Assembly: GCA_002049795.1 (NCBI GenBank)
Contig: MUKC01000019.1
Location: forward strand, 1 to 64,000
Source of the DNA: Desulfobacca sp. 4484_104
GTDB taxonomy: Bacteria > Desulfobacterota > Desulfobaccia > Desulfobaccales > Desulfobaccaceae
Direction of reading: 5' to 3'
DNA: 64,000 bases
Shown: one piece after another, positions 45,865-54,836 of the stretch
How the letters are laid out: each line of letters starts with the position of its first letter
Numbering within the stretch: position 1 is the stretch's first letter
Position numbers and translations under genes: made by a program
Notes under the pieces: model-generated
Told to the model about the DNA's origin: nothing
Databases searched by the model: none
The model's input: the letters and a program-made list of their open reading frames with translations, nothing else

Positions 45865-48381
45865 TTAACCCTTCTGAAGCTGTACGCGGCAAAGGTTAGA
45901 ATTGGAAGTCAGGAGATTGGCCGGCGTATCACTGAAGTGATCCGCCAGGAACACCACTCCCCGGGGCAACTCCACCGTCATGGCAATGGGTACGGTGATC
46001 TCCCCCTGATTCGAACTGATCTTGACCGGCTCGCCCTCCTGGACCTTCAGGACTTGAGCATCGGCCGGATTGATTTTTAGCGCCGCCCCCGGCATTATGG
46101 TTTGCGAACCGTGGGCATGAGTCGTATAAGAACCGGAATGGGCCAGGGTCTTGCCCACTATCAAAGTATACTTGCCTTCTCCGGGAATGCTGATCTCAGT
46201 CGGGAAGGGAACAAATTTCCCCTGTAGAGAAACGCTGATCTTCTTATGGGGCCAGCGATGACCCTCCCTTATTCCCGCCCAGATCGGCATCAGTTGGGCC
46301 ATCTCGGCGAAAATGGCGGTAGCACTGCCATATTTCATCGGATATCCCAGGCGCTGGCTCAATTCGGTGATGATCTGCCAATCGGGCCGCGTCCCGTTCG
46401 GTGACAGAGCCGCCTGTAAACAGCCCAAACGGCCATCTGTGCTGGTATAAGTCCCCTCTAATTCTGCGTGGATCGCAACCGGTAATACCACATCCGCTAA
46501 GCGGGCGGTGTCGGTCAGAAAGGCATCTTGGACGACCATAAATCTGACCTTCTGGAGAAGCCTTTCGGTCCGCGCCCGGTTGGGCAAAAGCCGCACCAGG
46601 TCACCCCCTAACACGTATAAGGCTCGCGGGGCCTCCGGCTCGTTGTTTTCCAGCTGGTCGAGCATCTCCCCCAGGGTTACACCCGGCTTTTCCGACACGG
46701 GCTTTCCCCAGAGTTTGGCAAAGGCTCCGCCGTCCTCGGCCAGGGACTGGTAGCCCGGTAAATAATTCGGCATCACCCCGACATCGCAGACGCCGCGGCT
46801 GTTATTCTTTTCGGCGATCGGATAGAGGGCGCTACCTTTGTTACAGGTTTGACCGATCAACAGGAATAGATCGGCTACTGCGGTGGCATTATCCGAGGTC
46901 TTGAGCAGGGTCTTTTTAAAGTCTTCAAACCCTGCCGCCTCCAGATGGGGAGTATAACCGGGTTGCGCTTCCAGCACCGCTTCCATTAAGCCGATCAGCA
47001 GCAACCGTTCACTGCCCGGCTGGTACCGCAACTTAAGATTGGCATAGCGATCAAACTTGGTCTTCCGGGGATTGGCCACCACCAATCGGAAGTTTTCATT
47101 TTTCAGGGCGTCCATAATCCGCCAGCCGTAAGTCGGCATTTCGGGGGTGACATCAGCCCCAATGACCAAAATTACATCGGCGTGGCTAAGATGCTGGGTA
47201 TTGCCTAACACAAAGGGGAAACCGCTACCCTTGGCCTCTTCTTGAACTTCCCAAGGGCTTTGATACACCCCTTTTTTGACAGATTCCAGAGCCACCCCTG
47301 AAACCTGGGCTGTGCCGAACACCGCGGCGATGCCAGCCAGGGCGCGGGCGAAATTATAACGCGCCGGGCTGTCCAGGTTATTATGGCCTAAACCCGCACG
47401 GATAAATTTCTGGAATAAGTAATTGGCTTCATTGGTCGCCCGGGGGGAGCCGATGCCATACAGCGCCTCCGGTCCGGCATTATCAATTACTTCTTTTAAA
47501 CCCCGGGCTGCATAATCCAAGGCCTCGTCCCAGGGAGCTTCGACCAACTGCCCATCTTTCTTGATCAGAGGTTGGTGTAAGCGCTCCGGGGCCTCCACCA
47601 CCCCGAACCCAAAGCGACCCCGACCGCAAAGCAGCAAAGACCCTTGGCTACGCACCCGGTGAATACGACCGTTCTTGGTATGCACCTCATAATTACAGCC
47701 ACCCCCGCAATAGGGGCACACAGTCTTGGTCTTGGTCAACTCCCAGGAACGGGCCGTGTACTTGAATAATTTGTTGATTAAGGCCCCGACCGGGCAGATA
47801 TCGATGCAGGTGCCACAGAATTCACATTCCAGAGGAACATGCCCGCAGCCCAGTTCGGTGAAATAACCCCGATTTTCAAAGTTGATGGCACTGGCTCCAA
47901 CTCGATCCCGACAGACCCGCACACATCGCCCACAGGTAACACAGCGGGTGGCATAGCGTTCGATCAGCCGTGATTCGTAATCAATGTGCGGCGGCACTTT
48001 TACCGCCTCGTAATCAACGACATCAATGCCCAATTCGTGCGTCAAGTCTTGGAGCAGACACTCACCCGCCTTATCACACCAGGGGCAATCCAGGGGATGG
48101 TTAACCAGGATAAATTTCACCAGTTCCCGGCGTAAGTCCTGCAGACGCTCGGACTGGGTAATCACCTCCATACCCTCGGCCACCGGCGTAGTACAGGCCG
48201 GTTGTGGTCGTGGTGGCCCCGGCTTTACCTCTACCACACAGATCCGGCAGGAACCGATTGCTTTGATGGCGGGATGGTAGCAGAGATGCGGGATATGGAT
48301 GCCGTTCTCTAAGGCAGCCTCCAGAATCGTCTTACCTTTTTTCACCTGCAGGGCTTTACCATCGATCGTCAGGTTGATCAT
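45865..48381 (-). CDS. nuoG: NADH-quinone oxidoreductase subunit G
   Basis: 838-aa iron-sulfur subunit. The N-terminal [2Fe-2S] domain is CYHPAIKAIGSCRICVVEV (N1b). The His/Cys site of cluster N5 follows: HPLDCPWCDKAGECLLQD. Then come the ferredoxin-like motifs CVTCGRCVRVCRD and CEFCGTCIDICPVGA, and an extra CPYCGGGCNYEV motif (N7-type) that only some bacteria keep. The rest is a molybdopterin oxidoreductase-like domain without cofactor, and the C-terminus is a molydopterin-binding fold (GEPVKISSNQGEI). It follows nuoD by about 55 bases. Confidence 0.96.
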   Translation of the reverse strand: MINLTIDGKALQVKKGKTILEAALENGIHIPHLCYHPAIKAIGSCRICVVEVKPGPPRPQPACTTPVAEGMEVITQSERLQDLRRELVKFILVNHPLDCPWCDKAGECLLQDLTHELGIDVVDYEAVKVPPHIDYESRLIERYATRCVTCGRCVRVCRDRVGASAINFENRGYFTELGCGHVPLECEFCGTCIDICPVGALINKLFKYTARSWELTKTKTVCPYCGGGCNYEVHTKNGRIHRVRSQGSLLLCGRGRFGFGVVEAPERLHQPLIKKDGQLVEAPWDEALDYAARGLKEVIDNAGPEALYGIGSPRATNEANYLFQKFIRAGLGHNNLDSPARYNFARALAGIAAVFGTAQVSGVALESVKKGVYQSPWEVQEEAKGSGFPFVLGNTQHLSHADVILVIGADVTPEMPTYGWRIMDALKNENFRLVVANPRKTKFDRYANLKLRYQPGSERLLLIGLMEAVLEAQPGYTPHLEAAGFEDFKKTLLKTSDNATAVADLFLLIGQTCNKGSALYPIAEKNNSRGVCDVGVMPNYLPGYQSLAEDGGAFAKLWGKPVSEKPGVTLGEMLDQLENNEPEAPRALYVLGGDLVRLLPNRARTERLLQKVRFMVVQDAFLTDTARLADVVLPVAIHAELEGTYTSTDGRLGCLQAALSPNGTRPDWQIITELSQRLGYPMKYGSATAIFAEMAQLMPIWAGIREGHRWPHKKISVSLQGKFVPFPTEISIPGEGKYTLIVGKTLAHSGSYTTHAHGSQTIMPGAALKINPADAQVLKVQEGEPVKISSNQGEITVPIAMTVELPRGVVFLADHFSDTPANLLTSNSNLCRVQLQKG

Positions 48382-48436
48382 CTTCTATTCCTAACTGTCA
48401 GGCCGCTAGTTAATTTATATTGTTACTATTATCTTC

Positions 48437-49627
48437 TTACCGGTCCACATCGGCCAGGACAATATCCATCGTTCCGATGAGGGCGATTAAATCTGCCAGT
48501 AGCCGGCCCTTGGCCAGCTTGCCCAGGGCCGCCAGATTGGCAAACGACGGGGCCCGAATCTTAACCCGCAGCGGATGCCCGGTACCGTCACTGGCAATAT
48601 AGAACCCTAGTTCACCTTTGGGAGCCTCTATGGCCTGATAAACTTCTCCAACCGGCGGGATGATCCCTTCTTCAATGATTAAGAAATGGTTAATCAAGGC
48701 CTCGATGTTGTTGTAAACCCGCTCCTTGGGAGGCAAGGCCACCCGGGGATCAGCCACATTGATGTCTCCGGCGGGCAGATTTTCCAGGACCTGGCGGACG
48801 ATGCGGTTACTCTGGCGCATTTCTTCCATTCGGACCAGGTACCGATCGTAGGTGTCGCCATTAGACCCCAAGGGAACTACAAAGTCAAAATCTTCGTACC
48901 TGGAATAAGGGTTATCCCGGCGCAAGTCCCAATCCACTCCGGAGCCGCGGGCCATGGGGCCGGACCAGCCCCAATCCAGCACCTCGTCCGGAGTCATCAC
49001 CCCGACTCCTTTGGTGCGGGCAATCCAGATGCGATTGTAAGTTAAGAGATTTTCATAGTCCTCAATCTTCTTGGGAAAAGTCTCTACAAACTCCCACACC
49101 TGGTCAGTAAATCCTTCCGGCAGATCCGCGGCCAAACCACCGATGCGAAAATAACAGGGAAACAGGCGACCGCCCCAAACCATTTCGAAGAGGTCCATGA
49201 GCTTTTCGCGTTCACGAAAGGCGTAGAATAACGGAGTCATGGCGCCCAGATCATGGCCGTGCGTGCCCAACCAGAACAAATGGCTGGAAATCCGGGTCAA
49301 CTCGGCAATCATCACCCGGATATATTGGCAACGTTTCGGCACCTCCACGCCCAGGAGTTTTTCCACCGCGAGCACAAAACCCAGGTTATTGGCCGACCCC
49401 GCCAGATAATCAATCCGGTCAGTTAAGGGCAAACACTGGTGATAAGTGCGGAACTCGCACATCTTTTCAATCCCACGGTGCAAGTAGCCGATATCCGGAT
49501 CGGCTTTGACAATAAGCTCGCCCTCCAGCTCCACCACTACCCGCAACACCCCGTGGGTGCTGGGATGTTGGGGGCCCAAATTCAGGACCATGGTTTCGGT
49601 TTGAGACATAGTTTGCGCGCCGTTCAT
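48437..49627 (-). CDS. nuoD: NADH-quinone oxidoreductase subunit D
   Basis: 396-aa 49-kDa subunit, related to the large subunit of NiFe hydrogenases. The quinone-pocket signature is LNLGPQHPSTHGVLR near the N-terminus, with DIGYLHRGIEKM and the C-terminal APSFANLAALGKL ... IGTMDIVLADVDR. The nickel-binding Cys residues are absent, as expected for NuoD. Start ATG 49627 has AGGAAAG upstream. Separate from nuoC here, not fused as in E. coli. Confidence 0.97.
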   Translation of the reverse strand: MNGAQTMSQTETMVLNLGPQHPSTHGVLRVVVELEGELIVKADPDIGYLHRGIEKMCEFRTYHQCLPLTDRIDYLAGSANNLGFVLAVEKLLGVEVPKRCQYIRVMIAELTRISSHLFWLGTHGHDLGAMTPLFYAFREREKLMDLFEMVWGGRLFPCYFRIGGLAADLPEGFTDQVWEFVETFPKKIEDYENLLTYNRIWIARTKGVGVMTPDEVLDWGWSGPMARGSGVDWDLRRDNPYSRYEDFDFVVPLGSNGDTYDRYLVRMEEMRQSNRIVRQVLENLPAGDINVADPRVALPPKERVYNNIEALINHFLIIEEGIIPPVGEVYQAIEAPKGELGFYIASDGTGHPLRVKIRAPSFANLAALGKLAKGRLLADLIALIGTMDIVLADVDR

Positions 49628-49639
49628 GGTTTTACTTTC

Positions 49640-50098
49640 CTATAAACCCCGTACGGGGATTTCTTTACGTAAAGGGAAATATGCTTCGCATTCCGCCGGC
49701 GTTAAAATCCGCCGTAAATCCGGGTGACCACGGAACTGGATGCCCATCAGATCGTAACATTCCCGCTCATGCCAATTGGCCGCCGACCACACTGGCACCA
49801 CCGAGTGAATGCTGGGGTAGGCATCATCCTCCAAAAAGGCCTTCAAAGCCACCCGATTTTTATATCGGTGCGAATAAAGGTGATAGACCACCGCAAATCG
49901 GGGACTGGCCGGCAGGTAATCCACCGCCGCCACCGATGACAGATAGCGGAAAGAGGTCTCACGGTCGTCCCGCAACAGCGTGCAGATTTCGACTATTTTT
50001 TCCGGTTTAATGATGATCGTGGTGTCCCCGCGGAATTCATAGATTTCCACGATTTCATCCGGGAACTGGGCCTGGACTTTTTCTACCGCCGCGCTCAT
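49640..50098 (-). CDS. nuoC: NADH-quinone oxidoreductase subunit C
   Basis: 152-aa 30-kDa subunit of the peripheral arm. The family signature is [18 protein letters not shown] followed by [11 protein letters not shown]. It overlaps nuoB by 4 bases (start ATG 50098 in an ATGA-type overlap), and nuoD begins 12 bases downstream. No catalytic centre of its own; it holds NuoD and NuoB together. Confidence 0.96.
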   Translation of the reverse strand: MSAAVEKVQAQFPDEIVEIYEFRGDTTIIIKPEKIVEICTLLRDDRETSFRYLSSVAAVDYLPASPRFAVVYHLYSHRYKNRVALKAFLEDDAYPSIHSVVPVWSAANWHERECYDLMGIQFRGHPDLRRILTPAECEAYFPLRKEIPVRGL

Positions 50099-50610
50099 GC
50101 CGCCTCCTGCCGGGCTTGCACTCTTTCCCGATATTGCTTGGTTAAGAAGGGGTCTTTCAGGATCTGTTCGTGCAATTTCAGGATGCCATAGAGTAATCCC
50201 TCGGGGCGGGGCGGACAGCCCGGCACATAAACATCAACCGGTAGATACAAATCGATTCCCTGGACCACCGCATAGCTATCAAAGATACCCCCCGACGAAG
50301 CACACGCCCCCATGGCAATCACCCATTTCGGTTCGGTCATTTGCTCGTAAATACGCACCACCGCGGGTACCATTTTCTTGGTGACCGTCCCGGCGACGAT
50401 CATCAGATCGGCCTGGCGGGGCGAGGCCCGAAAGGCCTCCATGCCAAACCGGGCAATATCAAAGCGATTGGCCGCGGTGACGATCATTTCAATAGCACAA
50501 CAGGCCAGACCAAAAGTACAGGGCCAGAGCGAATTCTTCCGCCCCCAGTCCACCAACTTCTCCAGGGTAGTTGTCAGGACGTTATTTCCTAAATGCTCTT
50601 CTACTCCCAT
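50095..50610 (-). CDS. nuoB: NADH-quinone oxidoreductase subunit B
   Basis: 171-aa 20-kDa subunit carrying the N2 [4Fe-4S] cluster next to the quinone site. The adjacent Cys pair is in [11 protein letters not shown], with the other ligands in [17 protein letters not shown] and [14 protein letters not shown]. It overlaps nuoA by 10 bases and nuoC by 4. Length is normal. Confidence 0.97.
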   Translation of the reverse strand: MGVEEHLGNNVLTTTLEKLVDWGRKNSLWPCTFGLACCAIEMIVTAANRFDIARFGMEAFRASPRQADLMIVAGTVTKKMVPAVVRIYEQMTEPKWVIAMGACASSGGIFDSYAVVQGIDLYLPVDVYVPGCPPRPEGLLYGILKLHEQILKDPFLTKQYRERVQARQEAA

Positions 50611-50957
50611 TCCAAGGCCCCCTTACCCCAAACATAGGCCAATCCCACTACCAGGATGAGGATAAAAACCCCCATTTCGATCAGACCAAATAACCCCAGC
50701 GGTTTAAAGATCACTCCCCAGGGATAGAGGAAGATCGCTTCAATATCGAACACCAGGAAGAACATGGTGATGACATAGAACTTGACCGCATAACGGTGGC
50801 GGGCATCGCTGATCGGCACCATACCGCACTCATAAGGCAGATCCTTAACTGCGGTATGGGTTTTCTTCCCCAGTGCCTCGGAGAGGGCGACAATCAATAC
50901 CGCCAATCCAATCGAAATGATCAGATAAACCAGGATTGGTAAATAACTAATGAGCAT
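50601..50957 (-). CDS. nuoA: NADH-quinone oxidoreductase subunit A
   Basis: 118-aa three-helix subunit. The loop signature [20 protein letters not shown] holds the conserved Cys near the quinone site, and [13 protein letters not shown] is the helix-2 block. Second gene of the operon, 33 bases after nuoEF, and overlapping nuoB by 10 bases. Confidence 0.96.
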   Translation of the reverse strand: MLISYLPILVYLIISIGLAVLIVALSEALGKKTHTAVKDLPYECGMVPISDARHRYAVKFYVITMFFLVFDIEAIFLYPWGVIFKPLGLFGLIEMGVFILILVVGLAYVWGKGALEWE

Positions 50958-50990
50958 TTTGGTGCTCCTTTAATCCGCGGATCTTTCTAA

Positions 50991-52835
50991 TTATTTCTTG
51001 ATCTTACAGACCCCGGCCGGGCAGCGGCCCGCAATATGGGCCAGGTATTCGTCACGGAAACGCTCAATGGTAGTTTTGATAAAAAAGATCGGACTCATCG
51101 CCAAGGCGCAGTTGGCGGTATCGGCCATGACCTGGGCGACATGGATCATTTTATCCAGATCCGCTTCCTCGCCCTGCCCCCTGGCAATCTTGCAAATCAG
51201 ATCGTAGAGAATGCGGGTGCCCCGCCGACAGGGGAGACAGAAGCCACAGGACTCATGCTGGAAAAACTTCAGGATACAGCGGACCACATCAATTATGCAG
51301 GTGTTCTCGTCCATGACCAGCATGGTCCCTGAGCCCAAGGCCCCCCCGGCTTTACCCATGGCAGCATATTCCATCGGGGTGTCAAGCTGCTCATCGGTAA
51401 GGAAGCCAAATGAGGTGCCACCGGTCTGACAGGCCTTGAACTTCTTGCCCTCCCGGACCCCCTCGCCATATTTTTCGATCAACTCCCTTAACGTCATGCC
51501 CAGATTGGCTTCCACTACCGCCGGGCGCTGGACGTGGCCGACGACCTGGAAAATCTTGGTCCCCGCCGCGTCTTCGGTGCCTTTTTGCTTATACCATTCC
51601 CCGCCCTGCATGATAATCGACGGCACACTGGATAGAGTCTCGACATTGTTGACGATGGTCGGTTTACCCCAGACGCCCACTACCCCCGGAAAGGGCGGTT
51701 TGACCCGGGGGTTGCCGCGCTTACCTTCGATTGATTCGATCAGCGCGGTTTCTTCGCCGCAGACATAAGCCCCACCGCCGGTCTGGACTTCAATGGTAAA
51801 ATTGAAATCGGTGCCGAAAATACTTTTGCCCAGATAACCCTGCGCCGTGGCCTGATCAATGGCGTTTTGCAGTCTGAGCATGGAAAGATAATATTCACCC
51901 CGGACATAGATGTAGCCATGCGAGGCCCCTACCGCATAACCGGCGATAGCCATGCCCTCCAACACCCGGTGGGGATCGCCTTCCATGATATAGCGATCTT
52001 TAATGGTACCCGGCTCACCTTCATCCGCATTACAAACGATATATTTGGGGGTATTGGGATTGGGCAAGGTAAAGGACCACTTGAGCCCGGCCGGGAAGCC
52101 AGCGCCACCCCGGCCCCTCAGACCGGAGGTCTTGGCCTCATTGACCACCTCTTCCGGGGTCATGGTAGTTACTGCCTTTTTCAGGGCCTCGTAACCGCCG
52201 CGGGCCAGATAGTCCTCGATTTTCATGGGATCGATCTGGTCGACGTTCTGGAACAGGATCAATTCATCGGGACCGGACGGGTAGGCACTCAAAGGATTGG
52301 TGGTGCGGGGCAAGGTCCGGTAATCCACGGTTTTCCCGGCCCGATAATCGGCAATGATCTGTTTCACCCGATCGGCGGTCAGATTGCCGAACACCACCTC
52401 ATTGATCTGCATGGCCGGGGCCACTTCGCATACCCCCAGACAGGCGGTCAGCTCCAGGGTGAACAGGCCGTCTTCGGTAGTTTGCCCCACTTCAATGCCC
52501 AACTCGGCCTTCAAGATGTCCAGGATATTATCGGCCCCACAGATATGACAAGGGGGTGATTCGCACATCCGGATGATATATTGGCCCCGCGGCGAGGTCG
52601 AATACATCGAGTAAAAGCTCAACACCCCATAAAGATAGCCATAGGGGATCTCCAGCTCCTGGGCGACTAACTGTAGGGCTTCCAGCGGCAGCCAGTTATG
52701 ACAGATGTCTTGTACCGCATGCAAGATCGGCAATAGTTTGCCCCGCACCTGACTTAATCGGGCGCAAACCTCTTTAATGCTGTTCACCTGCTCGGGGGTC
52801 AATTCGGCGCTTACCGGCCTTTTCAATTCCACCAT
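50991..52835 (-). CDS. nuoEF: Fused NADH-quinone oxidoreductase subunit E/F
   Basis: One 614-aa protein joins the 24-kDa and 51-kDa subunits that form the NADH-oxidising end of complex I. The NuoE part (about residues 15-165) has the N1a ligands CESPPC and ACLGVC. The NuoF part has the FMN motif GLRGRGGAGFPAGLKW, the NADH motif NADEGEPGTIKDR and the N3 cluster ligands ESCGFCLPCRRGT and TANCALA. The tail ends RCPAGVCKIKK, the start of the C-terminal ferredoxin domain of HndC-type subunits, but the domain itself is missing. ATG 52835 (MVELKRPVSAEL) is chosen over the TTG at 52850. It is the first gene, before nuoA, which is unlike the E. coli order. Confidence 0.95.
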   Translation of the reverse strand: MVELKRPVSAELTPEQVNSIKEVCARLSQVRGKLLPILHAVQDICHNWLPLEALQLVAQELEIPYGYLYGVLSFYSMYSTSPRGQYIIRMCESPPCHICGADNILDILKAELGIEVGQTTEDGLFTLELTACLGVCEVAPAMQINEVVFGNLTADRVKQIIADYRAGKTVDYRTLPRTTNPLSAYPSGPDELILFQNVDQIDPMKIEDYLARGGYEALKKAVTTMTPEEVVNEAKTSGLRGRGGAGFPAGLKWSFTLPNPNTPKYIVCNADEGEPGTIKDRYIMEGDPHRVLEGMAIAGYAVGASHGYIYVRGEYYLSMLRLQNAIDQATAQGYLGKSIFGTDFNFTIEVQTGGGAYVCGEETALIESIEGKRGNPRVKPPFPGVVGVWGKPTIVNNVETLSSVPSIIMQGGEWYKQKGTEDAAGTKIFQVVGHVQRPAVVEANLGMTLRELIEKYGEGVREGKKFKACQTGGTSFGFLTDEQLDTPMEYAAMGKAGGALGSGTMLVMDENTCIIDVVRCILKFFQHESCGFCLPCRRGTRILYDLICKIARGQGEEADLDKMIHVAQVMADTANCALAMSPIFFIKTTIERFRDEYLAHIAGRCPAGVCKIKK

Positions 52836-53246
52836 GTTAGCTAGCCTCAACCGGGAGAATGGTTATCTAATGAAAAAATCCACAATCACACCAACAACTC
52901 GAACATCTATACCCAAGACAGGTAGCTTTTACAATCATCTGGCCTTTTTGTCAAGAATATTTTGTGACCAGAAGTTTTTTTTTAAATTTTCCTTAAAACT
53001 CTAAGAGGTTACGCTGCGAAAGACCAGGCCCCGCCCTTGACCGCGCCAAATTTCGCCCCAAGCCAAACCGTATGGCAGTGATTTAATAAATAAAACAGGA
53101 ACATATTATTTTTTAACTTAATAAATTGCTTCCACCACCTTCCTCCGGAACCCTAAAGACCCTTGCAAATTATTAAATATTTCCTGGCTTAATTAAAACC
53201 TGACCTATTTTAAACCTCAAACCTTGAACTTTGAACCTTGAACTTT
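52836..53246. other. AT-rich spacer holding the nuo promoter
   Basis: 411 bases between nuoEF and the DUF218 gene, both on the minus strand. The half near nuoEF holds a sigma-70-like promoter. The rest is AT-rich with short A- and T-runs, and at 53211-53247 it has a low-complexity repeat. No ORF or RNA gene is supported. Confidence 0.5.
52926..52954 (-). promoter_or_regulatory. Sigma-70-like promoter of the nuo operon
   Basis: On the minus strand a perfect -35 TTGACA (52954-52949) is followed by a 17-base spacer and a TAAAAG -10 (52931-52926). The predicted start lies about 85 bases before the nuoEF ATG. It is the only well-formed promoter I see before this 14-kb operon. Confidence 0.5.
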
Positions 53247-53247
53247 T
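53211..53247. repeat. TTGAAC-type tandem repeat
   Basis: Four degenerate units: CAAACCTTGAAC, TTTGAAC, CTTGAAC, TTTTCAAA. It lies directly at the 3' end of the DUF218 gene (stop at 53247). Similar low-complexity tracts are at 512-543 and 8366-8408. Confidence 0.55.
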
Positions 53248-53801
53248 CAAACCCGTCCCCCGCCGAGCAACCGTTGCCCCAGCAGCTTGACCCAGGCGCC
53301 GCCTTCCCGCAACACCAGCTTGCTCAGCCGGGCGTAGCGCCGCCGCCGCCAGTAATCGGCATAAAGGCCGGAGACCGGCAAGGGGTGGAGGCGCAACGGG
53401 GAATCGGCCACCTGGCGGGCGAACAGATAGGCGGCCCGGTACATATGCAGGCTATCAGTCACCAGCCCGGCCTGGGTAAAGCCCTGGTCTTTCAACAATT
53501 GAACAGTGTTCTTGGCCGACTGCGCGGTGGTGAGGCTGCGTTCTTCATAGAGCAGGCGTTCCGCCAGGCGCAACCGGGTATCGCCATCCCACTGGGATTC
53601 GGCCCAACCCAATCCCCAGGCTGCCAGGGCCCGGGCTTCCGAGGTCGGGGTGCCACGGCGCTGGCCGCCGCTCAGGATCAGGTAGCTTTGGGGATAGTAC
53701 TCGACCGCCAGCCGCAGGGCATGGCTCACCCGGAAGCGCGCCACCCGTCCCGGGTATCCGTCCTTCCCGATCACGCAACCCAGGACAATCAGGGCGTCCA
53801 T
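53247..53801 (-). CDS. DUF218 family protein (ElyC/SanA/YdcF)
   Basis: 184-aa protein with the DUF218 Rossmann-like fold. Key motifs are LIVLGCVIGKDGYPG at the start, YLILSGGQRRGTPTSEA, TTAQSAKNTVQLLKDQG, and VTDSLHMYRAAYLF, with the conserved acidic residue in LLYEERS. The E. coli relatives SanA and ElyC act on envelope integrity; YdcF binds SAM. No signal peptide or membrane anchor is seen, so it may be cytosolic. No close operon partner. Confidence 0.88.
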   Translation of the reverse strand: MDALIVLGCVIGKDGYPGRVARFRVSHALRLAVEYYPQSYLILSGGQRRGTPTSEARALAAWGLGWAESQWDGDTRLRLAERLLYEERSLTTAQSAKNTVQLLKDQGFTQAGLVTDSLHMYRAAYLFARQVADSPLRLHPLPVSGLYADYWRRRRYARLSKLVLREGGAWVKLLGQRLLGGGRV

Positions 53802-53963
53802 TTCGCGGCTAATCTCTTTTTTACTTTCGATATAATGACCCGAACCAGCTTTCCCAGAATGTTAAGAATAATTTTTTAGGAACTTCGGCTCCTTAGAAAT
53901 TACTCGGTCATGACCAGACCCAGGCTTAGCTTTTAAATCTTGGTCTTATATCTGCCAGGCTGA

Positions 53964-54722
53964 TCAACGCGGCTGGCGGCGGCGCTGACGCCGTTCCCGC
54001 CGCGCCTGTTCTTTCCACTCCGGCCCTTTTTTCCGCCGTGGCTCTTTGCTGCGGTTTAGCGGTTTACCTTGAATATCCAACAGCACTGAGCCGGGAATGG
54101 CCGTCGAATGTCCGAGTTCTTCGGAGACGGAGGGCTTGGAAGCCGGTTTCTTTGGTTCTTCTTTCGGACAGGGTGGAATCTGTAAGAAATTCGGCGGAAT
54201 CGCCGTGGTTAGAAACAACTCTTCGCCATAGCGATAAAATTGCGTGCCGGCCGCGGCCGCGGCCGGGGCCTGGACCGTGACCAGCACTGCCTGGGGATCG
54301 CGGCGGTGACCGATGCGCTGGGCCATCTCGACATTTCGGGCCAGGATTAGCTGACCGTCAGGCGGCGGTCTCAGCCCTTGTTGGGCGACCACCGGATGGG
54401 ACTTGCGGGTAATGGCCCGATACAGCAGGGCGGGTGGCCATTCGCTTTCCGTGGCGCGGCAGAGCGCGGCATTAGCAGGCAGGCTCCTGATTAGATTCTC
54501 GGCAATTTCAAAACGGCGCGGCGTCAGGAGGTAAACCGCGTCCTGCAGATGCGAACGCCGGACAAATCCCCAGCCCGGCTCTTCGCTCAAGGCCCGGAGC
54601 AGCTCTTTAATGGACAGCCAGCCGTGGGCGTCCAACACCAGGCCAAACTCGTCCGGGCGATGGCTGAGGATGTAGGTCAGCATCCTTGCCAGCGATTCTA
54701 ACCGTTGTTGCGGCTTGTTCAT
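53964..54722 (-). CDS. Degenerate KptA/Tpt1-like RNA 2'-phosphotransferase
   Basis: 252-aa protein. The first about 180 residues follow the KptA/Tpt1 fold: MLTYILSHRPDEFGLVLDAH, GWLSIKELLRAL, PRRFEIAENLIR, then FYRYGEELFLTTAIPP. Known enzymes use an RH pair in L-R-H-x-P; here it is SHRP, so the Arg is replaced. The LYHGT block reads LLYRAITR and the VHLS strand reads LILARN. So the usual catalytic residues are mostly missing, and activity on tRNA splice junctions or NAD is doubtful. A 70-residue tail is very basic (EPRRKKG, RRERRQRRR) and suggests RNA binding. ATG 54722 is preferred to GTG 54728. Confidence 0.8.
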   Translation of the reverse strand: MNKPQQRLESLARMLTYILSHRPDEFGLVLDAHGWLSIKELLRALSEEPGWGFVRRSHLQDAVYLLTPRRFEIAENLIRSLPANAALCRATESEWPPALLYRAITRKSHPVVAQQGLRPPPDGQLILARNVEMAQRIGHRRDPQAVLVTVQAPAAAAAGTQFYRYGEELFLTTAIPPNFLQIPPCPKEEPKKPASKPSVSEELGHSTAIPGSVLLDIQGKPLNRSKEPRRKKGPEWKEQARRERRQRRRQPR

Positions 54723-54836
54723 GATCACCCCAGATTCGATTAGGGAATCATTGGCGGCACCGGCATCTTGCCGTTGCTCTGGAACCGGCCGAAAGCCTGT
54801 TCCACTCAGATTGTCGTTATTATAATAGATTTCCCC

